Assembly (NCBI GenBank): GCA_023525715.1
Contig: CM042010.1
Span: forward strand, 60,887,729-60,951,728
DNA: 64,000 nt
Direction of reading: 5' to 3'
Source: Cichorium intybus
Lineage: Eukaryota > Streptophyta > Magnoliopsida > Asterales > Asteraceae
Shown: positions 50,204-63,186 of the stretch, one piece after another
How the letters are laid out: every line of letters begins with the position of its first letter
Position numbering within the stretch: position 1 is the stretch's first letter
Notes under the pieces: model-generated
What the model was told of the DNA's origin: nothing
Seen by the model: the letters and a program-made list of their open reading frames with translations, nothing else
The model's database searches: none
Program-made: the position numbers and the translations under genes

Positions 50204-53200
50204 ATGGCAAAAAAGGGAGGAATGTTTTATTATGCAGATGGAATAGATAAGCTTCTTCTGTTATTTGGGACGTTAGGTTCAATTGGAGATGGGTTGACGT
50301 CTCCTTTAACGATGGTGATCCTTAGTAAAGTGATTGATGAGTATGGAACCAGTGGTGTTTCTATTTCTAATGATATCGTGGACAAGGTATGAATAATTTT
50401 TCCAATCATTTGAATACTGAGAAATAAGAAATTTTGTTAGTGAGAATGATTGTAATTTGTCATACAAGTAAACTTTTTTAGTCGTTAACAAGAAGTTTGT
50501 TATCGTCTATTTCATATGCACAAAGTTTACTTAGTGTTATCATTGTATAATTTACAGTATGCGCTCCAGCTTCTCATCCTTGCAATTGGTATTGCCACGT
50601 CAGCTTTCATTGGTAAGTTTAGTTGCCAAATAGTATCTCATGGTTCGAAATCAGCAAAAATAATTGAGCGCTTTCATTTAAATAAAGAAAATCAGAATTC
50701 TTTATCAAAAATATAAGTTGATTAGATGATAATTTGCTATGATTTTATTGTCTTATCTGTAAATATTTAGTAATCCAAGATTATATATTTTGCAGAGGGA
50801 ATTTGTTGGACAAGAACTGCCGAAAGACAAACGTCACGATTAAGGATGGAATACCTAAAATCTGTACTTAGGCAAGAAGTTGGTTTTTATGACACACAAG
50901 TAGGGTCTTCCACCAATTTTGAAGTTATTACTGCCATTTCTGGTGATGCTCAATTGATTCAGGATGTCATGGCTGAAAAGGTTTTCCATTCATGTTTTTT
51001 CTCTTCGTTAATGTTTGGTATGATGGAATCAAATAAAATGATCAAATGATTTATTCCAAAATGGTTCCTTTTATTTTATGAATCTTTATTCCTTGGTAAA
51101 GGGGTGGTGTTTTTTTATTCCATTATGGAATAGAATCGAAGTTGTATTATGACACATTTTTGAGGATGATTTTATTTTATAGAATAGCAAGAAATATTTT
51201 TTTTTTCATTATAACTTATTTGGGGTTAATGAATTTTATTTCCGTTTTAACCTTTTTTCCTTTCATATAGAAAATTTCATTAATTACAATAATAGTAGTT
51301 TATAAACAGAGTTATAATTATATATAGTATTTAAATATGATATAAATTTTCATATGAAGATTCAATTCATTTTTCCAAGCTAATTAAACATGATCATTAA
51401 TTTAGTTATTCAATTCATTACCCCGTCCATTCCATCCAATCCAAACAAAAAGACCCTTATCGTTATTTTGGTTGGATGGAATAAAATAATTATAGAATAA
51501 GCAAGTTAATTGAATGAATCATTATTTCATGATCATGGTCGGTTAGTCCTTAAATGAATAAATTTTCATATGAAAACTTCATACTATATGTAAATACAAT
51601 ATATCAAATTTGTTTCATCAAAAATCACATAAATAAAATGGTTTATGTTCAATTTTCATTCCATTTCATGATTGAATGTAAAAAAAAAAAAATTACTTTT
51701 GCTTCCATCATACCAAAGACCACCCTAGTTATACAATTTCGAATTTTCCTACTTTATTCAAATACTAATCATTAACCAAATATGTCATGTAGATACCAAA
51801 CTTTCTAGTCCACCTATCAGCACTTGTATTCACTATCGTAGTAGCCTTCATACTTTCATGGCGACTAGCAGTATCTTCTCTTCCTTTCGCATTGATGTTT
51901 CTGGTCCCCGTTTTAGGCATCGGGGTGTTACTAAAAGGACTAGGGATGAAGATGCAGGGTGCGTATAATACAGGCGGTGGGGTCGCGGAACAGGCGATTT
52001 CATCCATCCGAACTGTTTATTCTTATGTTGGGGAACAACACACGATTCATAAGTTTAGCCACGCACTTCAAACAAGTATGGAATTAGGGATAAAACAAGG
52101 GTTAACGAAGGGTTTGATGATTGGGAGTATGGGTATGATGTTTGTGGCTTGGGCTTTTGTTTCTTGGGTTGGTGCATATCTTGTTACTGAAAAAGGAGAA
52201 AGTGGTGGCCGTGTGTTTATTTCAGCAATTTGTGTCATCATGGCAGGATTGTAAGTATCTCTAACGAAAAACTATCACAACCATAAATATGTAAATCATA
52301 CAATGGCCACTTAATGGTTCGTTTTTGAGCTTCAATTCACATTAAACTTCAATAACTTGTTTTTAAGGATATTATTTGAAATCTTTGTTTTTTCTGGTCT
52401 AGTCCGTATGACTAATATTTTTAATCTTAAATTAATCATGTACATTTCAATAACGTATTATTGGCCACGGCAGGTGATCATCCTTTATTGGTCTACTTGG
52501 GTGTCTTAACAAATATTTTTGGATCCATTTTACCTAATTAACATAATTTCAAAGTCATTAAAGTTAGTATTGCGCTACCTCTTGTATTATTGTCGTTTCC
52601 ACCTGTTATACAATACGACAACATGAACCACTTGTCAACTACATGTGACCATTATTTCTCGGTCTACTTAGGATGTTTAACATTTTTTTAGCTTCAACTC
52701 TAGTACGGTTTAATAACATATCTTTAAAGATATTAAAGTTAGTGAAAACACAACTAAAACAGTATATATATAAAAGTATATAACAATATCTACGAATTGC
52801 TATAAAATCTGTTATATACATTGTTTCCACAATTTTCACACAAGAAAATATATAAAGGAAAGATATTATTTTGTAACATTAGGTGAATACAACTTAACAC
52901 CAAGACACTAGTAACGATTTTATATTTCTATTTCAGGTCAGCCATGAGTGCATTACCCAATGTCCCATTCATATCAGATGCAACAACCGCTACAACAAAA
53001 ATGTTTGAGATGATTTCCCGAGTTCCTCGCATAGATTCCAGAAACCATAAAGGAAAAACAATACCATCTGTAATGGGGCGCATTGAATTTAGGAATGTCG
53101 AATTCTCATACCCATCAAGACCAGACACTCCAATCCTTCAAGGACTCGACCTAAAAATAAAAGCCGGGAAGACAATAGGACTCGTAGGAGGCAGTGGGTC

Positions 53201-55836
53201 AGGAAAGTCAACAATCATCTCTTTGCTAGAAAGATTCTATGACCCAATCAAAGGAGACATCCTTCTTGATGGACACAGAATCAAGGGCCTTCAACTTAAA
53301 TGGTTAAGATCCCAAATGGGGTTAGTAAATCAAGAACCAGTACTCTTTGCAACATCGATAAAAGAGAACATGCTTTTTGGAAAGGAAGGGGTTTCAACAG
53401 AATTTGTCGAGCTTGCAGCTAAAGCAGCAAACGCACATGATTTCATCGTTAACTTAACCAATGGTTATGAAACACAAGTGGGACAATTCGGGATCCAATT
53501 GTCCGGTGGGCAAAAGCAAAGAATCGCCATCGCAAGAGCATTGTTGAAAGAACCGAAAATTCTTCTGTTAGATGAAGCAACAAGTGCGTTAGATACGGAA
53601 TGTGAAAGGGTTGTTCAGGAGGCTTTAGATCAGGCTTCAGTAGGAAGGACAACAATTATTGTCGCACATCGATTGAAAACAATCCGTAAGGCGGATAAGA
53701 TTGTGGTTCTTGAATCGGGGAAAGTCATCGAATCGGGTTCACATGATGAGTTAATGCAGAAGAACAATGGAGAAGAAGGTGGGGTGTATTACCAAATGGT
53801 CCAGTTGCAACAATCTGCCACATATAATGAAACTGTAGGTAGTCCCAATACACCCACACCCACGTCTCCTGTAAGTGTAAGGTCAAGCTTTCAAAATAGC
53901 CCGATATCCCCCATTAGCCCAACATTATCTATGGCCCATTCTGTCCAAATGTATTCTTTCGAAGAAAGTGATGACGAATACTTGATCAAAAAACCCAAAC
54001 CTAGTCCTTCACAATGGCGTCTTTTACAGATGAATGCTCCCGAATGGAAAAGCGCGTTGCTTGGGTGCATAGGAGCTTCCGGATTTGGAGCAATATCACC
54101 AATACACGCTTATTTAATGGGTTCTGTTGTCTCGGTATACTTTTTACCCGACAAGGCAAAAGTGAAATCAGAAACGCGATTTTATTGTATAGTCTTTGTA
54201 GGTCTTGGAGTTGCTTGCTTTTTCACGAATCTCCTCCAACATTATAACTTTGCAGTTATGGGAGAGCGATTAACGAAGAGGGTAAGAGAGAAAATGCTTG
54301 AAAATGTACTCACCTTTGAAGTTGGATGGTTTGATCGAGAGGAAAATACAAGTGCAGCAGTTTGTGCCAGGCTGGCAACCGAAGCTAGCTTGATAAGGTC
54401 GCTTGTCGGAGAACGCATGTCGTTGCTCCTTCAAGTTTTTGTCAACGCGTTTCTTTCTTTTCTCCTTGCATTGATAATCACTTGGAGAGTTTCGATTGTT
54501 ATGATTGCGGTCCAGCCGTTAGTCATTGCAAGCTTCTACTCCAAGATCGTTCTGAGGAAAAGCCTGTCTGCAAAAGCCAAAAAGGCACAAAATGAAGGAA
54601 CACAATTGGCAAGTGAAGCGGTGGTGAATCATAGAACAATAACCGCATTTGCTTCTCAAAAAAGAATCATGGGATTATACGCTGAAACACTGAAAGGACC
54701 AAGGAAGGAATGTATTAAACAATCATGGTTTTCAGGTCTAGGATTGTGCACTTCCCAGTTTGTGACAACGGCTGCAATTTCTTTAGCGTTCTGGTACGGC
54801 GGAAGAGAAATGAATAAAGGATTGGTAACCCCAAAAGAAATGTTTCAAGTTTTCTTTATTTTGATGACAACCGGTAAAACTATCGCGGATGCAGGAAGCA
54901 TGAGCTCTGATTTATCAAAAGGTGGTGGTGCAGTTAGGTCCGTGTTAGCAATACTCGAAAGAAAAAGTGAAATCGACCCAGATGATAGTGAAGGGTTAAC
55001 GATTAGTAGAATCAACGGTGATATAGAGCTGAAAAACGTATACTTTTCATACCCGTCAAGACCGGAGCAAATGATCTTGCAGGGTCTGTCGTTAAAAATC
55101 GAAGCCGGAAAAACTGTAGCACTTGTGGGACAAAGTGGTTCTGGTAAATCGACTGTGATTGGAATGATACAAAGATTTTACGACCCTATGAGAGGATCTA
55201 TACTTATAGACGAACGAGACTTGAAAGATTACAACTTGCGAGATTTGAGATCGCATATTGCATTAGTGAGCCAAGAACCGACTCTTTTTGCGGGAAGTAT
55301 TCGTTATAACATCCTATACGGAAAAGAGGAAGCTAGTGAATCGGAAATAAGGAATGCAGCAGAGCTGGCAAACGCTCATGAGTTCATAAGGTATTAAAAA
55401 CCCCAATTTCAAATTCTGTTAAACAAATTAGGTTTTTCAACATATTTTCTCATGAATTTGAATAATCAAATGCAGTTCAATGAAAGATGGATATGAAACT
55501 TACTGCGGAGAAAGAGGGGTCCAGCTGTCAGGGGGACAGAAACAAAGAATTGCACTTGCTCGAGCGATACTCAAGAATCCGACGATTCTTCTTTTAGATG
55601 AGGCGACTAGTGCACTTGATAGTGTGTCTGAGAATCTTGTACAGGAAGCATTGGAGAAGATGATGGTTGGTAGGACGTGTGTGGTAATTGCTCATCGACT
55701 ATCAACTATACAAAAATCCGATTCTATTGCTGTGATTGGAAATGGGAAAGTTGTAGAGAAAGGATCACACTCTGAACTGCTTTCAATGGGAAATAAAGGT
55801 TCCTACCATTCTCTTATAAAGATGCAACACTTGTGA
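50204..55836 (+). CDS. ABCB15-like ABC transporter, copy 2, complete
   Basis: Six exons with GT-AG introns: 50204-50386, 50558-50612, 50796-50980, 51793-52250, 52937-55390, 55476-55836. Joined, they give 1,231 codons without a stop, close to the roughly 1,240 of Arabidopsis ABCB15. Order: TMD1 (about residues 15-290); NBD1 with Walker A GGSGSGKST (about 380), LSGGQKQ (480), LLLDEATSALD (505) and H-loop AHRL (536); a linker rich in Ser/Pro; TMD2 (about 650-965); NBD2 with GQSGSGKST (1020), LSGGQKQ (1129), Walker B and AHRLSTI. All catalytic motifs are intact. Full-size ABCB proteins pump amphipathic molecules out across the plasma membrane with ATP. The substrate is unknown. The start is the first ATG before the conserved FYYADGIDKLLLL segment. 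The tandem partner at 2340 lacks its 5' exons. Confidence 0.93.
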
Positions 55837-56109
55837 GTTTACAAATATGTAAGCACTTGTTAGATTTTTTTTTTTTGTTTGAAAATGTAAATCATATTTA
55901 AGTATATATAATATCTTATTACAATTGGCAATCACCGTACACGATACATTGTTTTCATGGTGTTGAAGAAGAAAAAGATTGTCAAGCAAAGATCATGAAA
56001 GGAATACATAAAGTTTACGTGAATATATGAAAATAAACTAACAATTAACAAACACTATGTGATTATATGATTGTAAATCAAAACATCCCAACTCATGCAT
56101 AACTTCCTT

Positions 56110-56540
56110 TGATCGCATAGATCTTTTGTAACACATTCGTGTGTTTTGTGGTGCTCCGGGTCAAGAAGAAGATTGGATTGATGCAAATATGCGTAGATTA
56201 TTGGGAGTCGAATGAAGTCTTAATAGAGAACAAGCATATGTTTCCTAGACCAACCGTGATTATTGAGTTGCAAGAATAGGGATTACTTTCAAGATTAGAT
56301 ACGAGTACCACCAACTCAGGGTACAAAAAGCAGCTTTTTTGAAGGTAGCTTTTACAACAACATACGGGTATTGCAAGTTTCTTGATTTCGGATTGACTGT
56401 CATGCCATTGTGGATCTTATGTATCGAGTTGTTGTCACTTATTGAATAATTCAGTTAGTTATCGTCTTTACTGATGACACCCTTATTTATTCTAAAAGTA
56501 GTGTCGAAAATGAAGAACATCCGTATCAAGCATTAGATAT
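56110..56540 (+). pseudogene. Decayed gypsy RT fragment, copy B
   Basis: It matches 11545-12003 with substitutions and small deletions (for example GGTCGGA and AACAAGTTTTG of copy A are missing). It shows that the duplicated segment extends past the ABCB gene. Similarity ends near 56540, where gypsy LTR text begins. Confidence 0.78.
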
Positions 56541-57542
56541 TCTAATACCCCAAATTCCAGAATAAAATTTTCATTTTAAAATCCGAATAAAAGCATAAAA
56601 GCGGATTGGAATTAAAAACCATTTGTTTAATGTTTAGCAATTAATGCATTAAACTTCATGATACCAAAACGAGTACAAAACATATTTCAACGGAAGACTT
56701 AACACAATTACGTCAGATGTGGTACAATCGCGTCGCGTCCCTTTTTCCTTTTCTAATGGAGTACCTTAATAACATTTAGGGTGAAAGAGTAAGCACAAAG
56801 CTTAGTGAGTTTTCCAAAATACCACACGATCCATCACTTATCACACATCATACATCATCTATCCGTAAACGACCTTCGGGCTTTTCCCGAACAACCGGGC
56901 TGTCAGGCTGACCGTGTTCTACCTACAGCTAGGGACTCTCGAGTCTCATCCCGATCCGTCAAACTAGTTGTCATATCCACAAATTCCACAACTAACATTC
57001 AACAAATAAGACTACATCGATCTAAGCACACCTTAACCACACAACCAGATAACGACGAACACGTCTAACTAAGTGCACGTTCCTACTCTTAACGGATTAC
57101 AAGCTACCTACATATGTAAGATCACCCATAGTATAGTGAGAAGACTCACCTGAATCTGCTGTCGTAACACACACGCACAAGTATGTTCTCCCACTAATCA
57201 ACACGAACCCCTAACTTATCACTAGGTGTATATTAGGAACCCAAAAAGGTCCAAAACTGATCCCTAGTCCATCCAAGTTGACCAAAAGTCAACGGGTCAA
57301 AGTTAAAATTAAGGGTCAACGGTCAAAGTCAACGCTTAGGGCCGCTATCACCTTTTAATAGTGTCGCTAAGACTAGATCTAAAAGTGGGTTTTCGCCCTT
57401 GTTGGCGTCGCTAACTCCCTATGTTAGTGACGCTAACCACGAACTCCATAACTTCCATGTTAAGCACTTAATCCGTTAAGACAAGGGCCAAGCATCTTCA
57501 AAATACCTCTAGGTCTGTAATCTCATAAAAATGGGAACTTTC
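56541..57542 (-). repeat. Ty3/gypsy LTR fragment
   Basis: It starts with AATACCCCAAATTCC and contains GAGTAAGCACAAAGCTTAGTGAG and TATAGTGAGAAGACTCACCTGA. These match in order and spacing the left part of the LTR at 17509 (AAGCTTAAAGCTTAGTGAG; TAGTAAGGTGAGGATACTCACCTGA). It is a different family with the same layout. A hairpin, CGGGCTTTTCCCG, lies where the other LTR has its hairpin array. It is cut at 57543 by a copia LTR. Orientation is inferred from that match. Confidence 0.6.
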
Positions 57543-58213
57543 TGTTGGATTAGGTGTCTAAGCCATAAGTATAATTGGTGTATACTTGATTGATAGTAGC
57601 ACAGTTCTTTTGGGTTGCCCTCAACGCTAGCAATTGGACATGATGACTTTTAGAGAGAGAGGATGATTTATTATATGATTAATAAATCAAGATAAATAGT
57701 TTATTAATATATTATGAGGATAATATATTAATTAGAAATAGTAATATTTAATTAATAATTAGTCAGAAATTCATTGGAATTAATTGGATTAATTAAAAGT
57801 GCAGGGGCTGAATTGTAATTGTTCAATAGTTGAGCAATAGATAATTAAGGAGGGATGCTAGTGAACGATTGAATTGAAATAAGGCTTATCTCTAAGGCTT
57901 ATCCTGGTACACCTTTTCCACTATAAATAGAGCCTTCTGGCTCCCATATTTTTGCGCCAATTATTATTCTCCTTCTCCTCTCTCTGGTTTTTCTTGTTGC
58001 TAGCATTTGGGGTGTGAACCATCTGAGGCATGACGCTTGTGGTGCTCGCTTCCAAAAGATCAACAAATGTAAGTAATTCTTGAATTATCTTTTATCAGAA
58101 ATCGAAATTGCCTATAGGGTTCTAGTTATAGATTCAAATAGAGAAAACAAAGATCCTTTAGGTTGCATCTGAACTTAAGAGTATAAGTTTATATATTTGC
58201 CTATTTCTCATTA
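57543..58213 (+). repeat. 5' LTR of the truncated copia element
   Basis: About 671 bp from TGTTGGATTAGGTGTC. TATAAATAG lies at 57922-57930. The end is read as CTCATTA, where relatives end TTCA, and the following primer-binding site is mutated (TGATTTCAGAGC, 58215-58226). The element is therefore older or no longer replication-competent. Confidence 0.8.
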
Positions 58214-58226
58214 GTGATTTCAGAGC

Positions 58227-58658
58227 TATTTGGCTTGTTTTCTTTTGAATGTGCTTTAATTGTTGAACCTTTTGGATTAGGGTTTATTGAAATTAAACCC
58301 TAATAGCCTTAAATTTCGATTTTTAGGCTAGGGTTTCAGAAACCCTAGCCTCTCCTCTAATTTTCGATTTTTGCATAGGTTTCTTAGGGTTTTTCTATTT
58401 TTGGTAATTATGATTAATTAATAAATGGAAAACCCTATACCCTATTGTTTTTTTCGAAATTAGTGGGTATGGAGAGGATTAAATTAATTTGATTAATTTG
58501 ATAATCCTTATCTGCTTTAATTCATTTAATTAATTGTTAATTAAAGGATAAACATGAAATCAATTTAGGTTTAAATTTAAATTTAAATTAAAAAGTTTAA
58601 TTCGAAAATTTAAATAGATAAACCAAAATATTTTAAAAGGTTTAAAATACATCTTATA

Positions 58659-58709
<51 letters not shown>

Positions 58710-59500
58710 AGGTTAATATTTATATGTATAAGAACTGGTCAGTCAAATCGCTAGTATGCCTCGTTCATGAAGCTGGTCTATAAAGGGGGGTATAAGGAAA
58801 CTGCCTATAAAATGGCGGTTGAATGGGTGTCCACTCTCACCCACCGCTCCCTTGATTAGTGGAGGGTCGTTAGCAGAGCGAATTTCATAGGACAACTTAG
58901 TCTCATTAAAAGTATAATATTATTAAAGAAAGCACTAGAACCTTTTTAATATAAATCCCAAATCTAGTTACTTTAGGAAAAAATGTGAAAGATATGCTAA
59001 CCCATGATATTACACATTATACTTTATTAGTCGTTAGTGGAACGTGTGTGGTTTACCGGCACACTAATAGGGACTCATAAAGAGTGGTGATGGGTATCTC
59101 ATAAATTATCATTGTTGATGGAGCGTGTGTGGTTTACTGGCACATCAATTTGAGATGATAAATGAGATTGAGGTTACGAAGCACATTTGCATTGTTATTC
59201 ACATATTGTTTGTGATCCTCGGCATCCCAGTCACAAATGGAAGAGCATAATTCGAGATTAAACATGTCATTGAATAGTTTGATGAATCTCAAAAGACCTA
59301 GGAATTTCACTTAATTTGATTATCTTCTGCGGTGGAATTGCTAAATCGTCATTTACCTACCTTTATAAAATTTGCAATTAGATTATGGCATCCCTCTTCT
59401 AAGTTGTGAATTATATAGTTGGGTCCTAGCCTTAATATTTATTTTTGGGTTAATATATTAAGGATTATATATATCTGATTAAAACTACCTACTTTTATAG
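58227..59500 (+). other. 5' leader of the truncated copia element
   Basis: AT-rich, with an ATT microsatellite at 58663-58708 and two family hairpins (59033-59068, 59114-59149). It is colinear with the leaders of the other two members. Confidence 0.8.
59033..59149 (+). other. Two conserved-loop hairpins in the truncated copia leader
   Basis: Stems are TTAGTG/CACTAA at 59034-59067 and TTGATG/CATCAA at 59115-59148, each extended by a G-U pair. Loops differ by one base from the standard sequence (GGAACG and TTTACTGG respectively). Start-to-start spacing is 81 bases. Confidence 0.85.
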
Positions 59501-60475
59501 ATGTCTGAAACTAGTTTCAACTCTCCTCCTTCTCCTCCTTCACCCATTTCTGAGAGCTTCAGAAAGCACCTATTGAATATGGATAAGGTGACTGGACTAA
59601 ACTACGTGGAATGGCTTCACCAGTGGAAACTGGTTATGAGATATGAAAGAAAGCCATATATGATCGAGTGTCCACTTCCCCGCCTACCGAAACATGGCAT
59701 CACGCAGCAGCTTCGTGATGATCATGCTTCTTGATTGATGAATCCAAAGAAGTTCATAGCCTCATGCTGTTGAGGAAAGCTTCCGAGAACCAGTTGAAAA
59801 GGAACGAACTAGGATCTTCAAGGAGCTTGAAATGTGCAAGCTAGAATAAGGAAGTAGTGTCGGTCCGCATGTTCTCGAGATTGAGGGATACATAGGCGAA
59901 CTGTGCAGACTTGGTCACCCTCTTAATCAATCAGGAGCTGAGCATCAACATCTTGCTTGCCTCATTGACTAACCAGTACGATCTGTTCATCCAGATGTAC
60001 AGAAAGGGAAACCAGGATAAGACTATCATGGAAATGCATTCAATGTTGACTTTGTATGAGTCGTTCATGGAGAAGCATAGTTCCACTTATTCGTCTACTT
60101 CGGGATTGAGTCCGTTAATGAAACAGATCAAGAAACGGTCAAGATCGTCTGGACCGGTTCTGAGGTGTCTCAAACTGGGAATCCACAGGATGGGATACAG
60201 TCACAGAAAGATTAGAAGATGCTCCAAAGCCAAATCATTTGGCAACTCAGGTATATCTAAAACTCAAAACTTCTGATCCTCAATTCCTTGATACAGGATG
60301 TGTTTCTCACATTTGCTCTATATGCAGGGACTTAGTAGGACGCAGGACATTGACGCATAGGAGCATATTCAGATTGCATCATGAGCTCGTGCTTTTTTTA
60401 AGTTTAGCTAGATATTTGATTTTGTTATTAGCTAGTAGATCGTATGACATTGTTTTCACATATTGCATTGTTTAA
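59501..60475 (+). pseudogene. gag-protease of the truncated copia element, frameshifted
   Basis: Starts MSETSFNSPPSPPSPISES with Gag text GLNYVEWLHQWKLVMRYERK (59501-59734). It shifts frame, continues with LASLTNQYDLFIQMYRKGN and MEMHSMLTLYESFMEKHSS (59911-60276), and ends in a protease relict FLDTGCVSHICSICRD (60239-60475). There is no zinc knuckle in frame. It differs clearly from the Gag of the inner element, so the two belong to different subfamilies that share LTR and leader. Confidence 0.82.
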
Positions 60476-62639
60476 GGATATTTCTGATTTAATAAAATGT
60501 TATTTTCTTTTAATACATGCTTGTTTGAATTATCCTTGAAGTGTTATATGAATGTGTTGATATCATAGATGGTAATAACTTAAATGTTGATGCATCCAAA
60601 GTGTGTTAAATTTATGAATTGTGTTTTCTATGATTGTTAAAGTAAGTTTTATAAGAATTGCCTCAACCAAAGATCCAGGTGGACAGGACTTTGGGATCAT
60701 TTGACGTGGAGTCACATTATGAAAGGAGTTCTTAATAAAATTGATTATTGCAAGAAATAAATCACCCAAAGATCCAACAGATAGGATTTTGGAATCAGTT
60801 GGCTTAGAGTCAAGTGATGTATGCATATCTTGAACAATTAACAAAGTCACAAATTTACATAGAAATGTTAAAGACATTAAGATTATGAGCAACAGACACA
60901 TTAGTAATTATGAATTTCTCGAATCTACAAAAAAAACACAATTAATTATACTTCATAATATTTGCCAATGAGCATGACAAATATGATTTCGCTTATCAGA
61001 ATAAGTGATTGATTGATTGATTGAAACCTTGAACTGTTCAAGGACTTAAAAGGAAGTATAAGATCAACAAAATCTGAGTAAAAACATAAACTGAGAAAAT
61101 GTTTCACAGTTCATCCTCATCAAAGAACATTAAATGGTTATAATGTGTCTTAGGGAAGAAGATCGAGCATTGGTCGAAATAGTTCGATCCTAGATGTATT
61201 AGATACACTTCTGATTAGTTTCCGATAAAATGAATATTCAGTCAGACCGTAAAACATATTACAACCATATCTTAGACTAAGAAGGTTGCACAGACACCAT
61301 CTGAAGTGTAAACCAAGGTTCATCCTTACTTGTACACTTAGAGGGTCCAAGGTCATGTAGCGTTCATCTGAACCTCAAAACTAGCCTAAACCTGATTAGC
61401 AGTATCGTTTTCATTGGCCATCCTGCAAGCACCTCTGAAAGAAGAGTCCTTTTAGAAAAACTCATATTCTAAGGAACCAGTGAGAGTGAGAATAATCCTG
61501 AAGGAGTTCAAGGATTAGCCAAGAAAAGGAACATGTAGACATCACTAGGACTTGACTAGGAATCAGATTCCTATTAAACCTGACATATTCTTCTCATTGC
61601 ATACCAGTAGTATTGATCATCGCCATAAAGTGTTATGATATGGGTGACATACCGGTTAGTGGTAAAACACTAAAGTTGGTACAGATAAGCTATCCTACTA
61701 CCTGGAAGCATTGGTGAGCCCGGTTGCTGCCAAATAAGAAACCTAAGGGCGAGACTCGGTTTATGTGAAATTTTGATTGATTTTACACCTGGCCTAAAAC
61801 CAGTGGGAGTAATTGAATCATCAAATGAAGACAACATAGATAGAAATGTACCTACATTCTAAGCAAGAATGGTTGAGTGATGCAATACTCAAAGTCATGT
61901 GATTGATTTTTTAGAGAGATGCTCTCAACGAAACTTAAACAAATCTGAAAAGATTATTGTTTGCTATAATTGCACTTCGTGAGTCATAGCAGGAGTGGAT
62001 GATCTGAACTGCTTTCCTTTAATGGAAAACACAATGGGGTTGGTGTAAGACGCAACCAAAAGGGTTTAGAACAAGTCAATACAAAAGGTATATAACCCCG
62101 AGATTTATCTAGCAGGCACCTCGCAAGGAAGGATCCTCGGATTCTCAAAATATGCCAAAAGTTTGGATTTTGTGAATAAGCCAAGAGAGTCCTATGATTA
62201 TGTCAAAAGATTGGATTTTTGGATTCTCAAAATATTCCATAAGGTTGGATTTTTTGAATAGTCTAAAAGAGTTCCAAAACTATGTCAAAGCTAGTGGAAG
62301 TATCGTTGTGATTTGCTGTTCAACGTATGTCGGTTACATACTAATTCGGGACACAACCTGGCTGAGAGTACTGGACAGATTATTTGAGTATATATTGTGA
62401 GATATTTGGGGTGAATGTAATAATAGTTTGAAAGTAGTTTCAAATATGTAATTATTGACATCAATATGTGGTGCTAAGTGACTTCATGGTTAAAGAATTT
62501 CGTTGGTATTCTGATGGAGCGCGTGTGGTTCACCGGCACATCATAACATCTCGAAATCATCTTAGGGTGCAGTCATTTAGACTAAATATCCCGAGAACCT
62601 TGAAAAGTCATAGTACACACCACCGTTTCCGGAATGGAG
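60476..62639 (+). other. Non-coding interior of the truncated copia element
   Basis: The inverse match of 40165-43721, with an RT relict at 62194-62400 and one family hairpin at 62512-62543 (stem TGATG/CATCA). No continuous coding is seen. Confidence 0.72.
62512..62543 (+). other. Conserved-loop hairpin in the truncated copia interior
   Basis: Stem TGATG/CATCA around GAGCGCGTGTGGTTCACCGG. It corresponds to 41124-41155 of the outer element, which has the same stem and a different inner loop (GGGTTACC). Confidence 0.8.
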
Positions 62640-62706
62640 TTAGGAGAGTAAAACAAGATAGCATATCGAGATATCTTCGGAAGAGTGTCCGATCGGATTA
62701 TCTGTA

Positions 62707-62892
62707 ATGATGTGCATTGTGAACAAATGTAGGACATTTTGGAGACATAGAGTAAAAGAAGGTCACCTCATCGTGAAGAGGGTATCATCTGAAGAGAACC
62801 CTGGAGATCCTTTGAAGAAGGATCTGAGTAGGGTCAAGCACAATCAACATGCTAGGAGCATTGGTCTGAGAGATGATTTTAGTTTTCAGTAA
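62707..62892 (+). pseudogene. RNase H C-terminal remnant
   Basis: The frame reads VKRVSSEENPGDPLKK and then VKHNQHARSIGLRDD, matching the polyprotein end at 38455-38579 (VKRVSSEDNPADPLTK, IKHNQHARSIGLKDD). Upstream catalytic RNase H motifs are absent. This tail is the only well-kept pol piece in the element. Confidence 0.85.
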
Positions 62893-63186
62893 TTAGATAG
62901 TTATTTCGAAACTTGTAACAAAGTAAAAGTTATTGACTTTTGGTGATTAAATAATGGAGAATTATTTATGAGTATTGATTACTGCTATCTGTCAATGGTT
63001 CATTATTGTGTTTCATTTTGCATGTTTTACTTCCCGAATAATATGATTATTCAAAAGTCCACAGTCGATCGTACTTTCGGAAGTGAGTAGTGAATTAAGA
63101 CCGTCATGAATTGACTTGTAGACTGTTTAAGGAGTTAGACAGTGTTGGAACAATATTCTTTCATAAATTTACTTTGAATATTCTTT

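Larger units (their letters stand above)
57543..63143 (+). mobile_element. Non-autonomous copia element, 3'-truncated
   Basis: A plus-strand member of the family at 31617-46692: 5' LTR, leader with two hairpins, gag, a non-coding interior homologous to 40165-43721, RT relicts (YVKASGSIV near 62280) and an RNase H C-terminal tail. Similarity to the inner element's 3' UTR continues to about 63140. There gypsy sequence begins and the 3' LTR is missing. No target duplication can be checked; the left flank is CTTTC. Confidence 0.85.
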
